Notes under the pieces: generated by a model
Databases searched by the model: none
What the model saw: the letters and a program-made list of their open reading frames with translations, nothing else
Told to the model about the DNA's origin: nothing
Position numbers and translations under genes: made by a program
From: an uncultured Pseudomonadota bacterium
GTDB lineage: Bacteria; Myxococcota_A; Bradymonadia; Bradymonadales; Bradymonadaceae
Length of the DNA: 36,186 nucleotides
Assembly (NCBI GenBank): GCA_950059285.1
Contig: CATLTV010000032.1
Span: 1-36,186, forward strand
Reading direction: 5' to 3'
In this document: positions 15,233 through 23,233 of the stretch, piece after piece
Layout of the letters: each line of letters opens with the position of its first letter
Numbering within the stretch: position 1 is the first letter of the stretch

Positions 15233-16322
15233 TATGGTTGAGCGCACGCTGGCGTATGCATTGGCAGAGCATCGTGGCGCAGAGGTGATCTGGGAGGATA
15301 GCATTGACCTTGGTATTGAGCCGACACTTTATATGCACAGGGAGTTTCTTGCTCTTGAGGGCAACACAAACTGGAAGATGCATTGGCGCCAGCATATTGC
15401 CGAGACGATGGTCTTACGCCAGGACATGCATGCGATCTATGATCTGTTGTCTGAGCATGTAGGACGAGTCCTGATCCTCAAAGGCGAGCCCATGGCGGTC
15501 CAGTTATACGACAACAGCTATGCTCGCCGATCGGGAGACGTTGATGTTTTATGTGCTCCAGAGGACGTGGAGCGTATATGGCATGTGTTGACCGAGAGAG
15601 GCTACAGGGGGTTATACGATGAGAAGCCAAGGCCATGGTTGTACAACCAATGGGCGGTTGCACAGGGGCAAGGTCAGCGCGTCATTGAGGTGCACTGGAA
15701 GCTGAGCGCCCCCGAGATTGGTGAACCGTCTTTTGATGATCTGTATAACAGGAGTGAGACACTGGATGTTGGTGGGCGTGATGTGCGCGTGTTGTGTCCT
15801 GGAGATCAGCTCTTACAGGTTTGTTATCACTTTCATCATCACATGGGTTTTTTCAAGGGTTTGATCGATGTGGCCGCGTGGTGGGATCGGTTTGGAGATC
15901 GGCCAGAGGTGTTACGCGAGGTGTTTGAGCGAGCCAGTGAGCATGGTGTGTTGAGGATTGTGCACTGGCCTCTTGATGTGCTTGATCGGATCTCGGGCGG
16001 AGAGATTTGGCGAGGAGATCGCCCTGTGAATTTGGCGAGCTTGTATGGGGCATGGACTACGCGATGTGTGTCAGGTGTGTTGGGGGAAGGGGTTGATGTG
16101 AAGTCGTTGGATTTCAAGACCTTTGGGGTGAGCCAGGAAGAGGTCTTGGCGTGGCGATTGTTAGGTTTGATGTTGGTGGATGGGGGGTGGTCGAAGGCGG
16201 CAACGGTTGTGTTTCGGAGTCCCGAGATGATGCGAATGGAGAGGGGAGGAGAGCGTGTACAGATGGAGGATTGGCGAAGGTGGGGGCAAAGGATCCTGAG
16301 TGGAGGAGAGCGAAGAAAGTAA
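15225..16322 (+). CDS. Nucleotidyltransferase-fold protein of the lasso cluster
   Basis: The protein of about 365 residues belongs to the NTP_transf_5-like group. 'LILKGEPMAVQLY' is followed by 'RRSGDVDVL', the GS-DxD signature of the polymerase-beta nucleotidyltransferase fold. Its job in lasso clusters is not established; nucleotide transfer to the peptide or to a partner is conceivable. I chose the GTG at 15225 because a perfect AGGAGG (15213-15218) lies 6 nt upstream. The in-frame ATG at 15201 has no ribosome-binding site and the ATG at 15234 is spaced worse. It is the last gene of the operon and overlaps the B2 gene by 8 nt. Confidence 0.82.
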   Translation: MVSMVERTLAYALAEHRGAEVIWEDSIDLGIEPTLYMHREFLALEGNTNWKMHWRQHIAETMVLRQDMHAIYDLLSEHVGRVLILKGEPMAVQLYDNSYARRSGDVDVLCAPEDVERIWHVLTERGYRGLYDEKPRPWLYNQWAVAQGQGQRVIEVHWKLSAPEIGEPSFDDLYNRSETLDVGGRDVRVLCPGDQLLQVCYHFHHHMGFFKGLIDVAAWWDRFGDRPEVLREVFERASEHGVLRIVHWPLDVLDRISGGEIWRGDRPVNLASLYGAWTTRCVSGVLGEGVDVKSLDFKTFGVSQEEVLAWRLLGLMLVDGGWSKAATVVFRSPEMMRMERGGERVQMEDWRRWGQRILSGGERRK

Positions 16323-16341
16323 ACATCTGGTGATGATCGCT

Positions 16342-16369
16342 TGACATGATACAAAACCTTCTTATAATG
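16342..16369 (+). promoter_or_regulatory. Strong sigma-70-type promoter of the str operon
   Basis: A consensus TTGACA (16342-16347) and consensus TATAAT (16364-16369) are separated by 16 nt. Transcription should start near 16376, giving a leader of about 220 nt before rpsL. It lies 20 nt after the lasso operon ends, with no clear terminator between, so read-through from that operon is possible. Confidence 0.8.
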
Positions 16370-16376
16370 CCGCCTC

Positions 16377-16417
16377 TTGAACCCCCAAGGCGTCGGCTCG
16401 CCAAGTCAGGGGTCAAG
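16377..16417 (+). promoter_or_regulatory. 5'-terminal hairpin of the str leader
   Basis: CTTGACCCC (16377-16385) pairs perfectly with GGGGTCAAG (16409-16417), with an inner GGCG/CGCC helix. It starts at the predicted transcription start, so the mRNA would begin with this hairpin. It may protect the 5' end or be a protein-binding site. A T6 run follows at 16455-16460 without a convincing terminator stem. Confidence 0.5.
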
Positions 16418-16597
16418 TTGTAAAGATATAAGCTATGTAAGTGCACTTGCTGCCTTTTTTGAAGCTCCAACGACCCGGCGATGTTGGGAGTAGACACGAT
16501 AATGTGTTGTGAAAAGGTAAGGGCAAGGGATTTTGAGCGTGTGTTTTAATTCATAAAGCACATGATGATTGAATATACAGGCAACCAGGTTAACGAG

Positions 16598-16969
16598 ATG
16601 CCAACAATTAACCAGCTCGTCCGCAAAGGGCGTAAACAAATCAAGAAGAAGACCACAGCCCCTGCACTCAAGGGCTGCCCACAGAAACGCGGCGTGTGCA
16701 CACGCGTGTACACCACAACCCCAAAGAAGCCTAACTCAGCGCTTCGTAAGGTTGCTCGTGTTCGCTTGACCAACCAGATGGAAGTGACCAGCTACATTCC
16801 TGGTGAGGGACACAACCTCCAGGAGCACAGTGTGGTTCTCATCCGCGGCGGTCGTGTGAAAGACCTTCCCGGTGTGCGTTACCACATCATTCGCGGCACA
16901 TTGGATGCTGTGGGTGTTCAGGAGCGTCGTCAGGGTCGCAGCAAGTACGGCACCAAGCGTCCTCGCTAA
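16598..16969 (+). CDS. rpsL: 30S ribosomal protein S12
   Basis: S12 (123 residues) sits at the decoding centre of the small subunit. The canonical [12 protein letters not shown] start, TPKKPNSA loop (Lys43) and [10 protein letters not shown] loop (Lys88) are present, so no classical streptomycin-resistance substitution is seen. The start at 16598 gives the normal S12 N-terminus; an in-frame ATG 36 nt upstream would add residues foreign to the family. An AGG lies about 8 nt upstream. It is the first gene after the strong promoter and long structured leader. Confidence 0.97.
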   Translation: MPTINQLVRKGRKQIKKKTTAPALKGCPQKRGVCTRVYTTTPKKPNSALRKVARVRLTNQMEVTSYIPGEGHNLQEHSVVLIRGGRVKDLPGVRYHIIRGTLDAVGVQERRQGRSKYGTKRPR

Positions 16970-17021
16970 GTCCGTGCCACACGCGTTGTGGTTAGAAGGT
17001 TTTGATAAACATATAAAGCGA

Positions 17022-17043
17022 CAAGGGAAGGTGACTTCCCTTG
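17022..17043 (+). promoter_or_regulatory. Hairpin before rpsG
   Basis: A perfect 9-bp stem (17022-17030 with 17035-17043) closes a GTGA loop of the GNRA class, about 15 nt ahead of the rpsG ribosome-binding site. No T-tract follows, so it is not a terminator. It may act in translation control or mRNA processing. Confidence 0.5.
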
Positions 17044-17069
17044 AGCTAGCAATACGATAAGGAAATAAG

Positions 17070-17540
17070 ATGCCTAGAAGAAGGGAAGTGCCAAAGCGCC
17101 CTATATTGCCAGATCCCAAGTACAAAGAAGAGTTGATCACACAGTTTGTGAACGCCATGATGTACGACGGCAAGAAATCCACCAGCGAGCAGATCTTGTA
17201 CGATACCCTTGACGCCATGGAAGGAACAGGCGACGAGGAGTCCGTGAAGATGTTCAAGCGCGCGGTTGAAAATGTCCGCCCTGTGGTTGAGGTTCGTTCT
17301 CGCCGCGTTGGTGGTTCAACCTACCAGGTTCCTGTTGAAGTTCGTCCCGAGCGCCGTACAGCACTCGCAATCCGCTGGATCCTTGCTGCTGCTCGTAAGC
17401 GCGGTGAGAAGACCATGGTTGAGCGTTTGACCGCTGAGCTTCTTGACGCAGCCAACAACCGTGGCAGCGCAGTCCGTAAGAAGGACGAAACACACCGCAT
17501 GGCAGAAGCAAACAAAGCGTTTGCTCACTACCGCTGGTAA
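17070..17540 (+). CDS. rpsG: 30S ribosomal protein S7
   Basis: S7 (156 residues) starts assembly of the 30S head and contacts 16S rRNA and the E-site tRNA. The family start [10 protein letters not shown], the '[20 protein letters not shown]' region and the C-terminal '[17 protein letters not shown]' are present and the length is standard. An AAGGAAA precedes the ATG. In enterobacteria S7 represses the str operon by binding between S12 and S7; the hairpin at 17022-17043 occupies that position here, though no direct similarity is claimed. Confidence 0.97.
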   Translation: MPRRREVPKRPILPDPKYKEELITQFVNAMMYDGKKSTSEQILYDTLDAMEGTGDEESVKMFKRAVENVRPVVEVRSRRVGGSTYQVPVEVRPERRTALAIRWILAAARKRGEKTMVERLTAELLDAANNRGSAVRKKDETHRMAEANKAFAHYRW

Positions 17541-17593
17541 TTTAGCATAGTGGGTCGTGCCTTTTCACAAGGTGCGACCCATGCATAAAAGAG

Positions 17594-17665
17594 AACCGTC
17601 CGGGTGACGCAGGTTCATGGCTTCCATGTGAGGCAGTGAGCTGGAGTTACCAAGGCGGTTTTTTT
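17594..17665 (+). promoter_or_regulatory. Three-helix element with T-tract before fusA
   Basis: Three nested helices can be drawn: AACCG/CGGTT (17594-17598 with 17656-17660), GGTGAC/GTTACC (17603-17608 with 17646-17651) and CATGG/CCATG (17616-17620 with 17624-17628). Seven T residues (17659-17665) follow the outer helix, as in an intrinsic terminator or attenuator. It lies between the rpsG stop and the fusA start. A weaker hairpin occupies 17551-17580. Confidence 0.5.
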
Positions 17666-17747
17666 AATAGTTTTACACATAGTTTGTGAATTTTCTTGGA
17701 TCAAGAGCGCATGAGAGCGCTGGGTGACGTCAGACGGAGGTGGTGTT

Positions 17748-19892
17748 ATGGCCCGCAAGACAGCATTGGAAAACGTGAGAAACATAGGGATTATGGCTCA
17801 TATTGATGCCGGTAAGACCACAACCACGGAGCGAATCCTTTATTACACAGGAAAGTCGCACAAGATCGGTGAAGTGCATGATGGTGCCACCGAGATGGAC
17901 TGGATGGAGCAGGAGCGTGAGCGTGGGATCACGATCACAAGCGCTGCGACCACGTGTTACTGGAAGCTTGATAAAGAGACGTTGCGCATCAACATCATTG
18001 ATACGCCTGGTCACGTGGACTTCACCATGGAAGTGGAGCGATCCCTGCGTGTGCTTGATGGAGCGATCGCTGTGTTTGATGCGGTTGCAGGTGTGGAGCC
18101 ACAGAGTGAGACTGTGTGGCGTCAGGCCAACCGTTACCATGTCCCCAGGATGGCGTTCGTCAACAAGATGGATCGTGTGGGCGCAGACTTCGACATGACC
18201 ATCGACATGATGCATGGGCGTCTCAAGGCAAATGCCGTGAGAATTCAGCTGCCCATTGGTGCAGAGGATCGCTTTGCAGGTGTTGTGGATTTGATCGAAA
18301 TGGATGCGATCATCTGGCATGAAGAGACACTTGGGGCATCTTTTGATCGCGTCGAGATTCCTGATGACTTGAAGGATGAGGCAGAGCTTGCCAGAGAGCA
18401 AATCATTGAAGCTGTGGCGGATTATGATGAGGAGCTGATGATGAAGTTCCTTGAGGGAGAGGAGATCTCTGCCGAGGAGCTTCATGCTGCGGTCAGGACC
18501 GCAACGTTGGGATTCCATATTGTCCCCGTATTATGTGGTTCAGCGTTCAAGAACAAGGGTGTTCAGCCCTTGCTTGATGCGGTCGTGCGCTATTTGCCAT
18601 CTCCTGTCGATGTGCCCGATGTGGAGGGTGTTGATCCCAAGGCGTTTGCAAAGAGCGTGGAGAACAAGACCGAGCTTACTGATGAGGACAAGCGCTACAG
18701 GAAGCCATCTGACAAGGAGCCGTTTGCTGCGCTTGCGTTCAAGATTATGAACACCCAGCACATGGGGCCGTTGACCTTCTTCAGGGTTTACTCGGGTCAG
18801 ATCGAGTCAGGAAAGCATGTATACAATGTGACCAAGAACAAGCGTGAGCGCATGGGTCGTATTGTGCTGATGCATGCAAACAAGATGGAAGAGCTTGATG
18901 CTGTGTATGCGGGTGAGATCGCTGCTGTGGTTGGGTTAAGGAACACCACCACAGGTGATACGCTGAGTGATCAGCAGGCCCCAATTATTCTTGAAGCGAT
19001 GGACTTCCCTGATCCTGTGATTCAGATTGCAATCGAGCCTTTGACGCAGGCAGATCAGGCGAAGTTGTCAGAGAGCTTACAGAAGTTGGCTGTGGAAGAT
19101 CCAAGTTTCCAGGTGAACGTCAACGAGGAGAGTGGTCAGACGATCATCGCAGGTCAGGGTGAGCTTCACCTGGAGATTATTGTCGATCGCCTGCTTCGCG
19201 AGTTCAAGGTTGAGGCCAGGGTTGGTGATCCCGAGGTGGCGTACAGGGAGACTGTGCGTGAGAAGGTTGAGCATCGTGAGGTGTTTGAGCGCCAGACTGG
19301 TGGCAAGGGAATGTTTGCGGATGTGAAGTTGCGCGTGGAGCCTCTTGAGCGAGGCAAGGGCGTGGAGTTCGTTGAAGAGATCAAGGGTGGTGTGATTCCC
19401 AAGGAGTTCTTCAGCGCCATTGAGAAGGGGGTTCGCGAGGCCGCTGAAGGTGGTATTCTCGTGGGTTATCCTGTGCTGGATGTGAAGGTGACATTGCTTG
19501 ATGGATCGGCGCACGATGTGGATTCCAATGAGATGGCGTTCAAGGTGTGTGCATCCATGGCGTTCAGGCAGGCTGTGATGGCAGCGCGTCCGATGGTGCT
19601 GGAGCCGATGATGGATGTTGAGGTTGTGACGCCTGATGTGTTCATGGGCGACGTGATCGGAGACATTAACAGCCGCAGGGGCAGTGTGCAGGGCATGACC
19701 CAGCGCGGAGATGCTCAGGTAATCAAGGCGAAGGTGCCGTTGCGCGAAATGTTTGGTTACTCCACAGGCTTGAGGAGTAAGACACAGGGTCGAGCAAGCT
19801 ATTCCATGCACTTTGATGGCTATGAAGCCACACCACAGAACGTGGGGCAGGAGATTGTGCAAAGGATCATGGGACCAAACTTCAAGTATTGA
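17748..19892 (+). CDS. fusA: Translation elongation factor G
   Basis: EF-G (714 residues) is the GTPase that moves tRNAs and mRNA through the ribosome. The GTP-binding motifs are intact: [10 protein letters not shown] (17-26), DTPGH (85-89) and NKMD (139-142). Domains II-V follow in the usual order, including the domain IV stretch '[15 protein letters not shown]'. The ATG at 17748 follows GGAGG by 7 nt and gives the family start [15 protein letters not shown]; reading from 17724 would add 8 foreign residues. It is the last gene of the str operon here, ending at a strong terminator, because no tuf gene follows. Confidence 0.97.
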   Translation: MARKTALENVRNIGIMAHIDAGKTTTTERILYYTGKSHKIGEVHDGATEMDWMEQERERGITITSAATTCYWKLDKETLRINIIDTPGHVDFTMEVERSLRVLDGAIAVFDAVAGVEPQSETVWRQANRYHVPRMAFVNKMDRVGADFDMTIDMMHGRLKANAVRIQLPIGAEDRFAGVVDLIEMDAIIWHEETLGASFDRVEIPDDLKDEAELAREQIIEAVADYDEELMMKFLEGEEISAEELHAAVRTATLGFHIVPVLCGSAFKNKGVQPLLDAVVRYLPSPVDVPDVEGVDPKAFAKSVENKTELTDEDKRYRKPSDKEPFAALAFKIMNTQHMGPLTFFRVYSGQIESGKHVYNVTKNKRERMGRIVLMHANKMEELDAVYAGEIAAVVGLRNTTTGDTLSDQQAPIILEAMDFPDPVIQIAIEPLTQADQAKLSESLQKLAVEDPSFQVNVNEESGQTIIAGQGELHLEIIVDRLLREFKVEARVGDPEVAYRETVREKVEHREVFERQTGGKGMFADVKLRVEPLERGKGVEFVEEIKGGVIPKEFFSAIEKGVREAAEGGILVGYPVLDVKVTLLDGSAHDVDSNEMAFKVCASMAFRQAVMAARPMVLEPMMDVEVVTPDVFMGDVIGDINSRRGSVQGMTQRGDAQVIKAKVPLREMFGYSTGLRSKTQGRASYSMHFDGYEATPQNVGQEIVQRIMGPNFKY

Positions 19893-19916
19893 AAATTTGG
19901 TTCTTGGGTCGAATGA

Positions 19917-19970
19917 AAAAAGGAGAGGCCAGGAGGGTGTGTGAGCACACCCTCCTGGCCTCTCCTTTTT
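19917..19970. terminator. 25-bp terminator after fusA
   Basis: Positions 19917-19941 pair perfectly with 19946-19970 around a TGAG loop. The stem base is AAAAA/TTTTT, which supplies the U-tract within the stem. It separates the str operon from the S10 operon. Confidence 0.88.
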
Positions 19971-19994
19971 ATCCTCAAACCATCAAGAAACAGC

Positions 19995-20023
19995 TTGATC
20001 TCTCTATAGTGCTCCTGTATGTT
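19995..20023 (+). promoter_or_regulatory. Candidate distal promoter of the S10 operon
   Basis: TTGATC (19995-20000) and TATGTT (20018-20023) are 17 nt apart, each matching consensus at four of six positions. Its position just after the fusA terminator fits a restart of transcription. The leader would be about 235 nt. Confidence 0.35.
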
Positions 20024-20203
20024 CCGCATCCCTGCCTGTGGAAATCAGTCCAAAAAGTCAGGGAAATAGCCCAAATGCCTGAGAAAAAGCAGTATACATG
20101 CTCCAGATAGCAACGAATATTTGGAGGAGCCGGGTGAGTACAGCCTTTTTTCAAGTTCAGGGTAGAATGAAAAAGTTATAGAAGTAGAAAGCAAACATAG
20201 AGT

Positions 20204-20233
20204 TTGAAGGTGAGTCTTCCCGACTAATATAAA
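20204..20233 (+). promoter_or_regulatory. Candidate proximal promoter of the S10 operon
   Basis: TTGAAG (20204-20209) and TATAAA (20228-20233) are separated by 18 nt, about 35 nt before rpsJ. It could act instead of, or together with, the distal candidate at 19995-20023. Confidence 0.35.
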
Positions 20234-20246
20234 AAGGGTAAGGCTC

Positions 20247-20264
20247 GGCTAACCAGAGGTAGCC
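20247..20264 (+). promoter_or_regulatory. Hairpin holding the rpsJ ribosome-binding site
   Basis: GGCT (20247-20250) pairs with AGCC (20261-20264) and ACC (20252-20254) with GGT (20258-20260), with one bulged A and an AGA loop. The likely Shine-Dalgarno AGAGGT lies in the loop and right arm, and the ATG follows 2 nt later. Folding would mask the site. Confidence 0.45.
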
Positions 20265-20266
20265 AG

Positions 20267-20581
20267 ATGGCAAGCAACAAGATTCGAATCAGACTCAAGG
20301 CATATGATCACAAGCTCCTTGATGCGTCGACAGCAGACATCGTAGAGACAGTGCGTCGAACAGGTGCAAGAGTGGCAGGTCCTATTCCGCTTCCCACAAA
20401 GACCAGTCGATGGACCGTGCTCAAGAGTCCGTTCATTGACAAGAAGTCAAGGGAGCAGTTTGAGATTCGCACACACAAACGTCTTCTTGATATTCTTGAT
20501 CCTACTCAGCAAACGCTTGATGCGTTGATGAGGCTGGATCTGTCAGCAGGCGTGGACGTGGACGTGCAGGTCAAGTCCTGA
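20267..20581 (+). CDS. rpsJ: 30S ribosomal protein S10
   Basis: S10 (104 residues, the usual size) binds in the 30S head and, in other bacteria, also joins NusB in antitermination. '[14 protein letters not shown]', '[17 protein letters not shown]' and '[12 protein letters not shown]' are diagnostic. An AGAGGT ribosome-binding site lies within a small hairpin directly before the ATG. It opens the S10 operon, but the usual next gene, rplC, does not follow. Confidence 0.97.
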   Translation: MASNKIRIRLKAYDHKLLDASTADIVETVRRTGARVAGPIPLPTKTSRWTVLKSPFIDKKSREQFEIRTHKRLLDILDPTQQTLDALMRLDLSAGVDVDVQVKS

Positions 20582-20901
20582 GAGTTTGAGGACAGTAATT
20601 TCAGGAAGCGTTATGTCAGGAGTTCTCGAGTGAGAGAACATGCATAACAAGCGAATAGAAGTAATACATTGCATGTGAGGCGTTATTCGCCAGGGTGTGA
20701 TGTCTTTGTCCTCCTCAAGACGTTTGCAGCAAAAGTGAGATGCCTGAGTTGTCGTATGTGCGATGCCAGGTGGTGAGAGGTTTGAATCCTCTTACAAGGA
20801 AGCGAAAGCTCCCGGGTCCCCCAGAGAGGAAATGGATCCGGGGTGAACGCATTCACTGCGCGGCGGTTTGAGGAGCAAAGTTAGAAGAATGGAGCAACGG
20901 A
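20582..20901 (+). other. Structured rpsJ-rplD spacer in place of rplC
   Basis: This spacer has no coding capacity for L3, which needs about 630 nt, and no trace of its C-terminal motifs. Several helices can be drawn: GTTCTC/GAGAAC (20622-20627 with 20634-20639); a possible pseudoknot of CATGCA/TGCATG (20639-20644 with 20670-20675) crossed by GCGAATA/TATTCGC (20651-20657 with 20684-20690); and, near the 3' end, GAGG/CCTC and GTGAA/TTCAC hairpins. It leads directly into rplD. In E. coli, L4 regulates its own operon through a leader RNA; a similar role here is only a guess. Confidence 0.55.
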
Positions 20902-21570
20902 ATGAAGGCACAGGTATTTGACCTTGAGCACAAGGCAGTTGGCGAGATTGAGCTCGCAGACAGCGTCTTCGGTGCTGAGGTACGTGAGCATCTCTTTTGG
21001 GAGGTGATCAACTGGCAGCGCGCCAAGCGTCGTGCTGGTACACACGCGACCAAGGTGCGTGCTGAAGTAAGTGGTGGTGGTAAGAAGCCTTTCAAGCAGA
21101 AGGGTACAGGTCGAGCACGTCAGGGTTCGACACGCGCACCTCACTGGGTAGGTGGTGCAGTGGTGCATGGTCCTCAGCCACGCAGCTACGCATACAAAAT
21201 GCCCAAGAACAAGCGTCGTGCAGCGTTGGTGTCAGCCCTGTCATACAAGGCAAAAGAAGGAAAGTTGTTTGTAATTGACAGCTTTGACTTTGACGCACCC
21301 AAGACCAAGAAGGCCGCAGCAGCAATGGGTTCATTTGATGCGCCCAAGGCATTGTTTGTGGATGTGACCAAGAAGGCAGAGCTTGATGAGGCGACAGGAA
21401 AGCCTCTGAGCAAGCCTGAGCACAACGAGAACTTGCGTTTGTCGGTGAGAAACCTCGCTCGCGCCAAGTACCTTGCTGTGGAAGGTTTGAACGTGGAAGA
21501 TGTGGTAGGACATGACGTCTTGCTTATCAGCCGTCAAGCTGTCGAGCAGATCCAGGAGGTGATGAAATGA
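20902..21570 (+). CDS. rplD: 50S ribosomal protein L4
   Basis: L4 (222 residues) reaches into the peptide exit tunnel and is a known autoregulator in several bacteria. The tunnel-loop signature '[19 protein letters not shown]' and '[17 protein letters not shown]' are present. The first 25 residues are the normal N-terminal strand region. A GGAG lies about 10 nt before the ATG. The last 4 nt overlap the rplW start (ATGA), so L4 and L23 are coupled. It follows a 320-nt structured spacer instead of rplC. Confidence 0.97.
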   Translation: MKAQVFDLEHKAVGEIELADSVFGAEVREHLFWEVINWQRAKRRAGTHATKVRAEVSGGGKKPFKQKGTGRARQGSTRAPHWVGGAVVHGPQPRSYAYKMPKNKRRAALVSALSYKAKEGKLFVIDSFDFDAPKTKKAAAAMGSFDAPKALFVDVTKKAELDEATGKPLSKPEHNENLRLSVRNLARAKYLAVEGLNVEDVVGHDVLLISRQAVEQIQEVMK

Positions 21571-21926
21571 GTCAACTTCACCAGACATTGATTCGTCCTA
21601 TTTTGACCGAGAAGAGCACCCTTGATGGAGAGCTCCACAACAAGGTCTCATTCAAGATTGATCCCAAGGCCACAAAGCAGCAGGTACGTAAAGCTGTGGA
21701 AGAGCTTTTTGGTGTGACAGTCGTCAAGGTTAACACTCAGGTTGTGCCAGGGAAGCCCAAGCGCAGCGGACGTCGTACGTATCGCCGCAGCGGTTACAAG
21801 AAGGCTGTGGTGACACTTGCTGAAGGCTCAAGCATTGACTTCTTTGCGATGGAAGGCGATGGGTTTGAGGAAGACGAGTTTGGCCCAGAGGACTTTGCGG
21901 ATGATGCCGACGAGACCGTCGAGTAA
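21567..21926 (+). CDS. rplW: 50S ribosomal protein L23 with acidic tail
   Basis: L23 lies at the tunnel exit, where trigger factor and SRP dock. 'LIRPILTEKST', 'FKIDPKATKQQVRKAVEELF' and 'KVNTQVVPGKPKRSGRR' identify it. At 119 residues it is longer than the usual 95-100. The excess is a C-terminal tail of about 23 residues (from 'GDGFEEDEFG') that is almost entirely acidic, unusual for a protein at an RNA surface. The gene overlaps rplD by 4 nt. Confidence 0.95.
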   Translation: MSQLHQTLIRPILTEKSTLDGELHNKVSFKIDPKATKQQVRKAVEELFGVTVVKVNTQVVPGKPKRSGRRTYRRSGYKKAVVTLAEGSSIDFFAMEGDGFEEDEFGPEDFADDADETVE

Positions 21927-22004
21927 GCATTGTTTGAGAGTGTGATGCGAGATGGCACGTGGTGTTGTCGCGTTGAATGAAGCAAAGAAGAGCTAAAGAA
22001 AGAT

Positions 22005-22041
22005 GTCACAGTTGATACACCGATAAGAGGTGCACTGTGAC
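22005..22041 (+). promoter_or_regulatory. Hairpin abutting the rplB ribosome-binding site
   Basis: GTCACAGT (22005-22012) pairs perfectly with ACTGTGAC (22034-22041), with an inner CACC/GGTG helix (22018-22021 with 22029-22032). The Shine-Dalgarno AAGGAG begins at the very next base (22042). This placement is suggestive of translational control of L2. Confidence 0.55.
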
Positions 22042-22056
22042 AAGGAGATAAAGAAC

Positions 22057-22884
22057 ATGGGAACAAAGCAGTTCAAGCCCACAAGCCCCGGGCAGCGTTT
22101 TGCGAAGCTCTCTGATTTTGGCGAGGTCACACGATCCAAGCCAGAGAAGAAGTTGACCGCAAAGCTGACCAAGAAGGGTGGACGTAACAACAACGGCCGC
22201 ATTACTGTCCGTCACCACGGTGGTGGTCACAAGCGTCGTTACCGTATCATCGACTTCAAGCGTAACAAGACTGGTGTGCCCGCGAAGGTTGCCGCGATCG
22301 AATACGATCCAAACCGTTCCGCATACATTGCTCTGTTGCACTACACCGATGGTGAGAAGAGCTACATCATCGCTCCCCAGAAGCTTTCTGTGGGCGATCA
22401 GGTGGTGAGCAGCGCACATGCTGACATCAAGCCTGGCAACGCACTGAAGATGAAGTACATCCCCGTGGGTACAATTATCCACAACATCGAGATCAAGCCT
22501 GGTAAAGGCGCACAGATGATCCGTTCCGCAGGTGGTTGGGGTCAGTTGGTGGCTAAAGAGGGCAAGTATGCCTCGATCAAGCTTCCTTCCGGTGAAGTTC
22601 GCAAGGTGTTGCAGGAGTGTCGTGCTACCATTGGTGCAGTGAGCAACCGTGAGCACGAGAACCGCACACTTGGTAAAGCTGGTCGTACACGCTGGATGGG
22701 CGTCCGTCCTACCGTGCGTGGTGTGGCTATGAACCCCGTCGATCACCCCCATGGTGGTGGTGAGGGTCGTACATCTGGTGGTCGTCACCCTGTGACACCC
22801 TGGGGTACACCGACCAAGGGTTACAAGACACGTAAGAACAAGCGTACCACGGCTCTTATTGTCAAGAACCGCAAGCGTCGTTAA
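22057..22884 (+). CDS. rplB: 50S ribosomal protein L2
   Basis: L2 (275 residues) binds near the peptidyl-transferase centre and links the subunits. 'KPTSPGQRF', '[20 protein letters not shown]' and the C-terminal '[14 protein letters not shown]' with the conserved His are intact. The start at 22057 follows AAGGAGA by 8 nt and gives the normal [12 protein letters not shown] beginning; an upstream GTG at 22030 falls inside the leader hairpin and is rejected. Confidence 0.97.
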   Translation: MGTKQFKPTSPGQRFAKLSDFGEVTRSKPEKKLTAKLTKKGGRNNNGRITVRHHGGGHKRRYRIIDFKRNKTGVPAKVAAIEYDPNRSAYIALLHYTDGEKSYIIAPQKLSVGDQVVSSAHADIKPGNALKMKYIPVGTIIHNIEIKPGKGAQMIRSAGGWGQLVAKEGKYASIKLPSGEVRKVLQECRATIGAVSNREHENRTLGKAGRTRWMGVRPTVRGVAMNPVDHPHGGGEGRTSGGRHPVTPWGTPTKGYKTRKNKRTTALIVKNRKRR

Positions 22885-22899
22885 TTCATGAACCAAGAG

Positions 22900-22928
22900 A
22901 GGGTTGCTTGATGTAGTTCAGCAACCCT
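22900..22928 (+). promoter_or_regulatory. Hairpin before rpsS
   Basis: A perfect 9-bp stem (22900-22908 with 22920-22928) closes an 11-nt loop in the short rplB-rpsS spacer, ending 12 nt before the AAGGAGG of rpsS. No T-tract follows. Confidence 0.5.
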
Positions 22929-22954
22929 TGGAGATAGATGAAGGAGGCATCGAG

Positions 22955-23233
22955 ATGCCACGTTCGATTAAAAAAGGGCCATACGTTGATATCGGCCTGA
23001 TGAGAAAAATCCGTAAGACGAAAGAAGGTAACGACCGTCGTGCGATCAAGACATGGAGCAGGAGTTCCATGATCCTTCCTGACATGGTTGGTTTGACCTT
23101 CGCAGTGCACAACGGAAAAGAATTTGTGCCTGTGTTTGTGACAGAGAACATGGTTGGTCACAAGCTTGGTGAGTTCTCTCCCACACGTACCTACTACGGT
23201 CACGCAGTGGACAAGAAGGCCAAGCGTCGATAA
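22955..23233 (+). CDS. rpsS: 30S ribosomal protein S19
   Basis: S19 (92 residues) sits in the 30S head beside S13. '[12 protein letters not shown]', '[16 protein letters not shown]' and '[12 protein letters not shown]' are diagnostic and the length is standard. AAGGAGG lies 7 nt before the ATG at 22955; an in-frame codon at 22904 would add 17 unrelated residues. Confidence 0.97.
   Translation: MPRSIKKGPYVDIGLMRKIRKTKEGNDRRAIKTWSRSSMILPDMVGLTFAVHNGKEFVPVFVTENMVGHKLGEFSPTRTYYGHAVDKKAKRR

Larger units (their letters stand above)
19893..20266 (+). other. fusA-rpsJ spacer where tuf is normally found
   Basis: These 374 nt hold no gene. They contain the fusA terminator, two candidate promoters and the rpsJ translation-initiation hairpin. 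A reading frame of about 70 codons across the terminator has no supporting feature. EF-Tu, which commonly lies here, must be encoded elsewhere. Confidence 0.8.

Noticed and set aside
16439-16460. An intrinsic terminator in the str leader (palindrome followed by T6)
   Set aside because: AAGTGCACTT leaves no loop and does not adjoin the T run, so no stable terminator stem forms.
19077-19862. 261-codon - strand frame inside fusA
   Set aside because: Shadow of fusA with no ribosome-binding site or recognisable domain.
19889-20110. 73-codon + strand frame after fusA
   Set aside because: It reads through the fusA terminator and has no plausible start site.
20582-20901. A decayed rplC remnant
   Set aside because: None of the three forward frames shows L3 motifs such as the GMGGKMG-type stretch.
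22006-22896. 296-codon open frame on the - strand opposite rplB
   Set aside because: Its composition (repeated Thr, His, Leu) is what the reverse of a codon-biased ribosomal gene gives, and rplB is certain.
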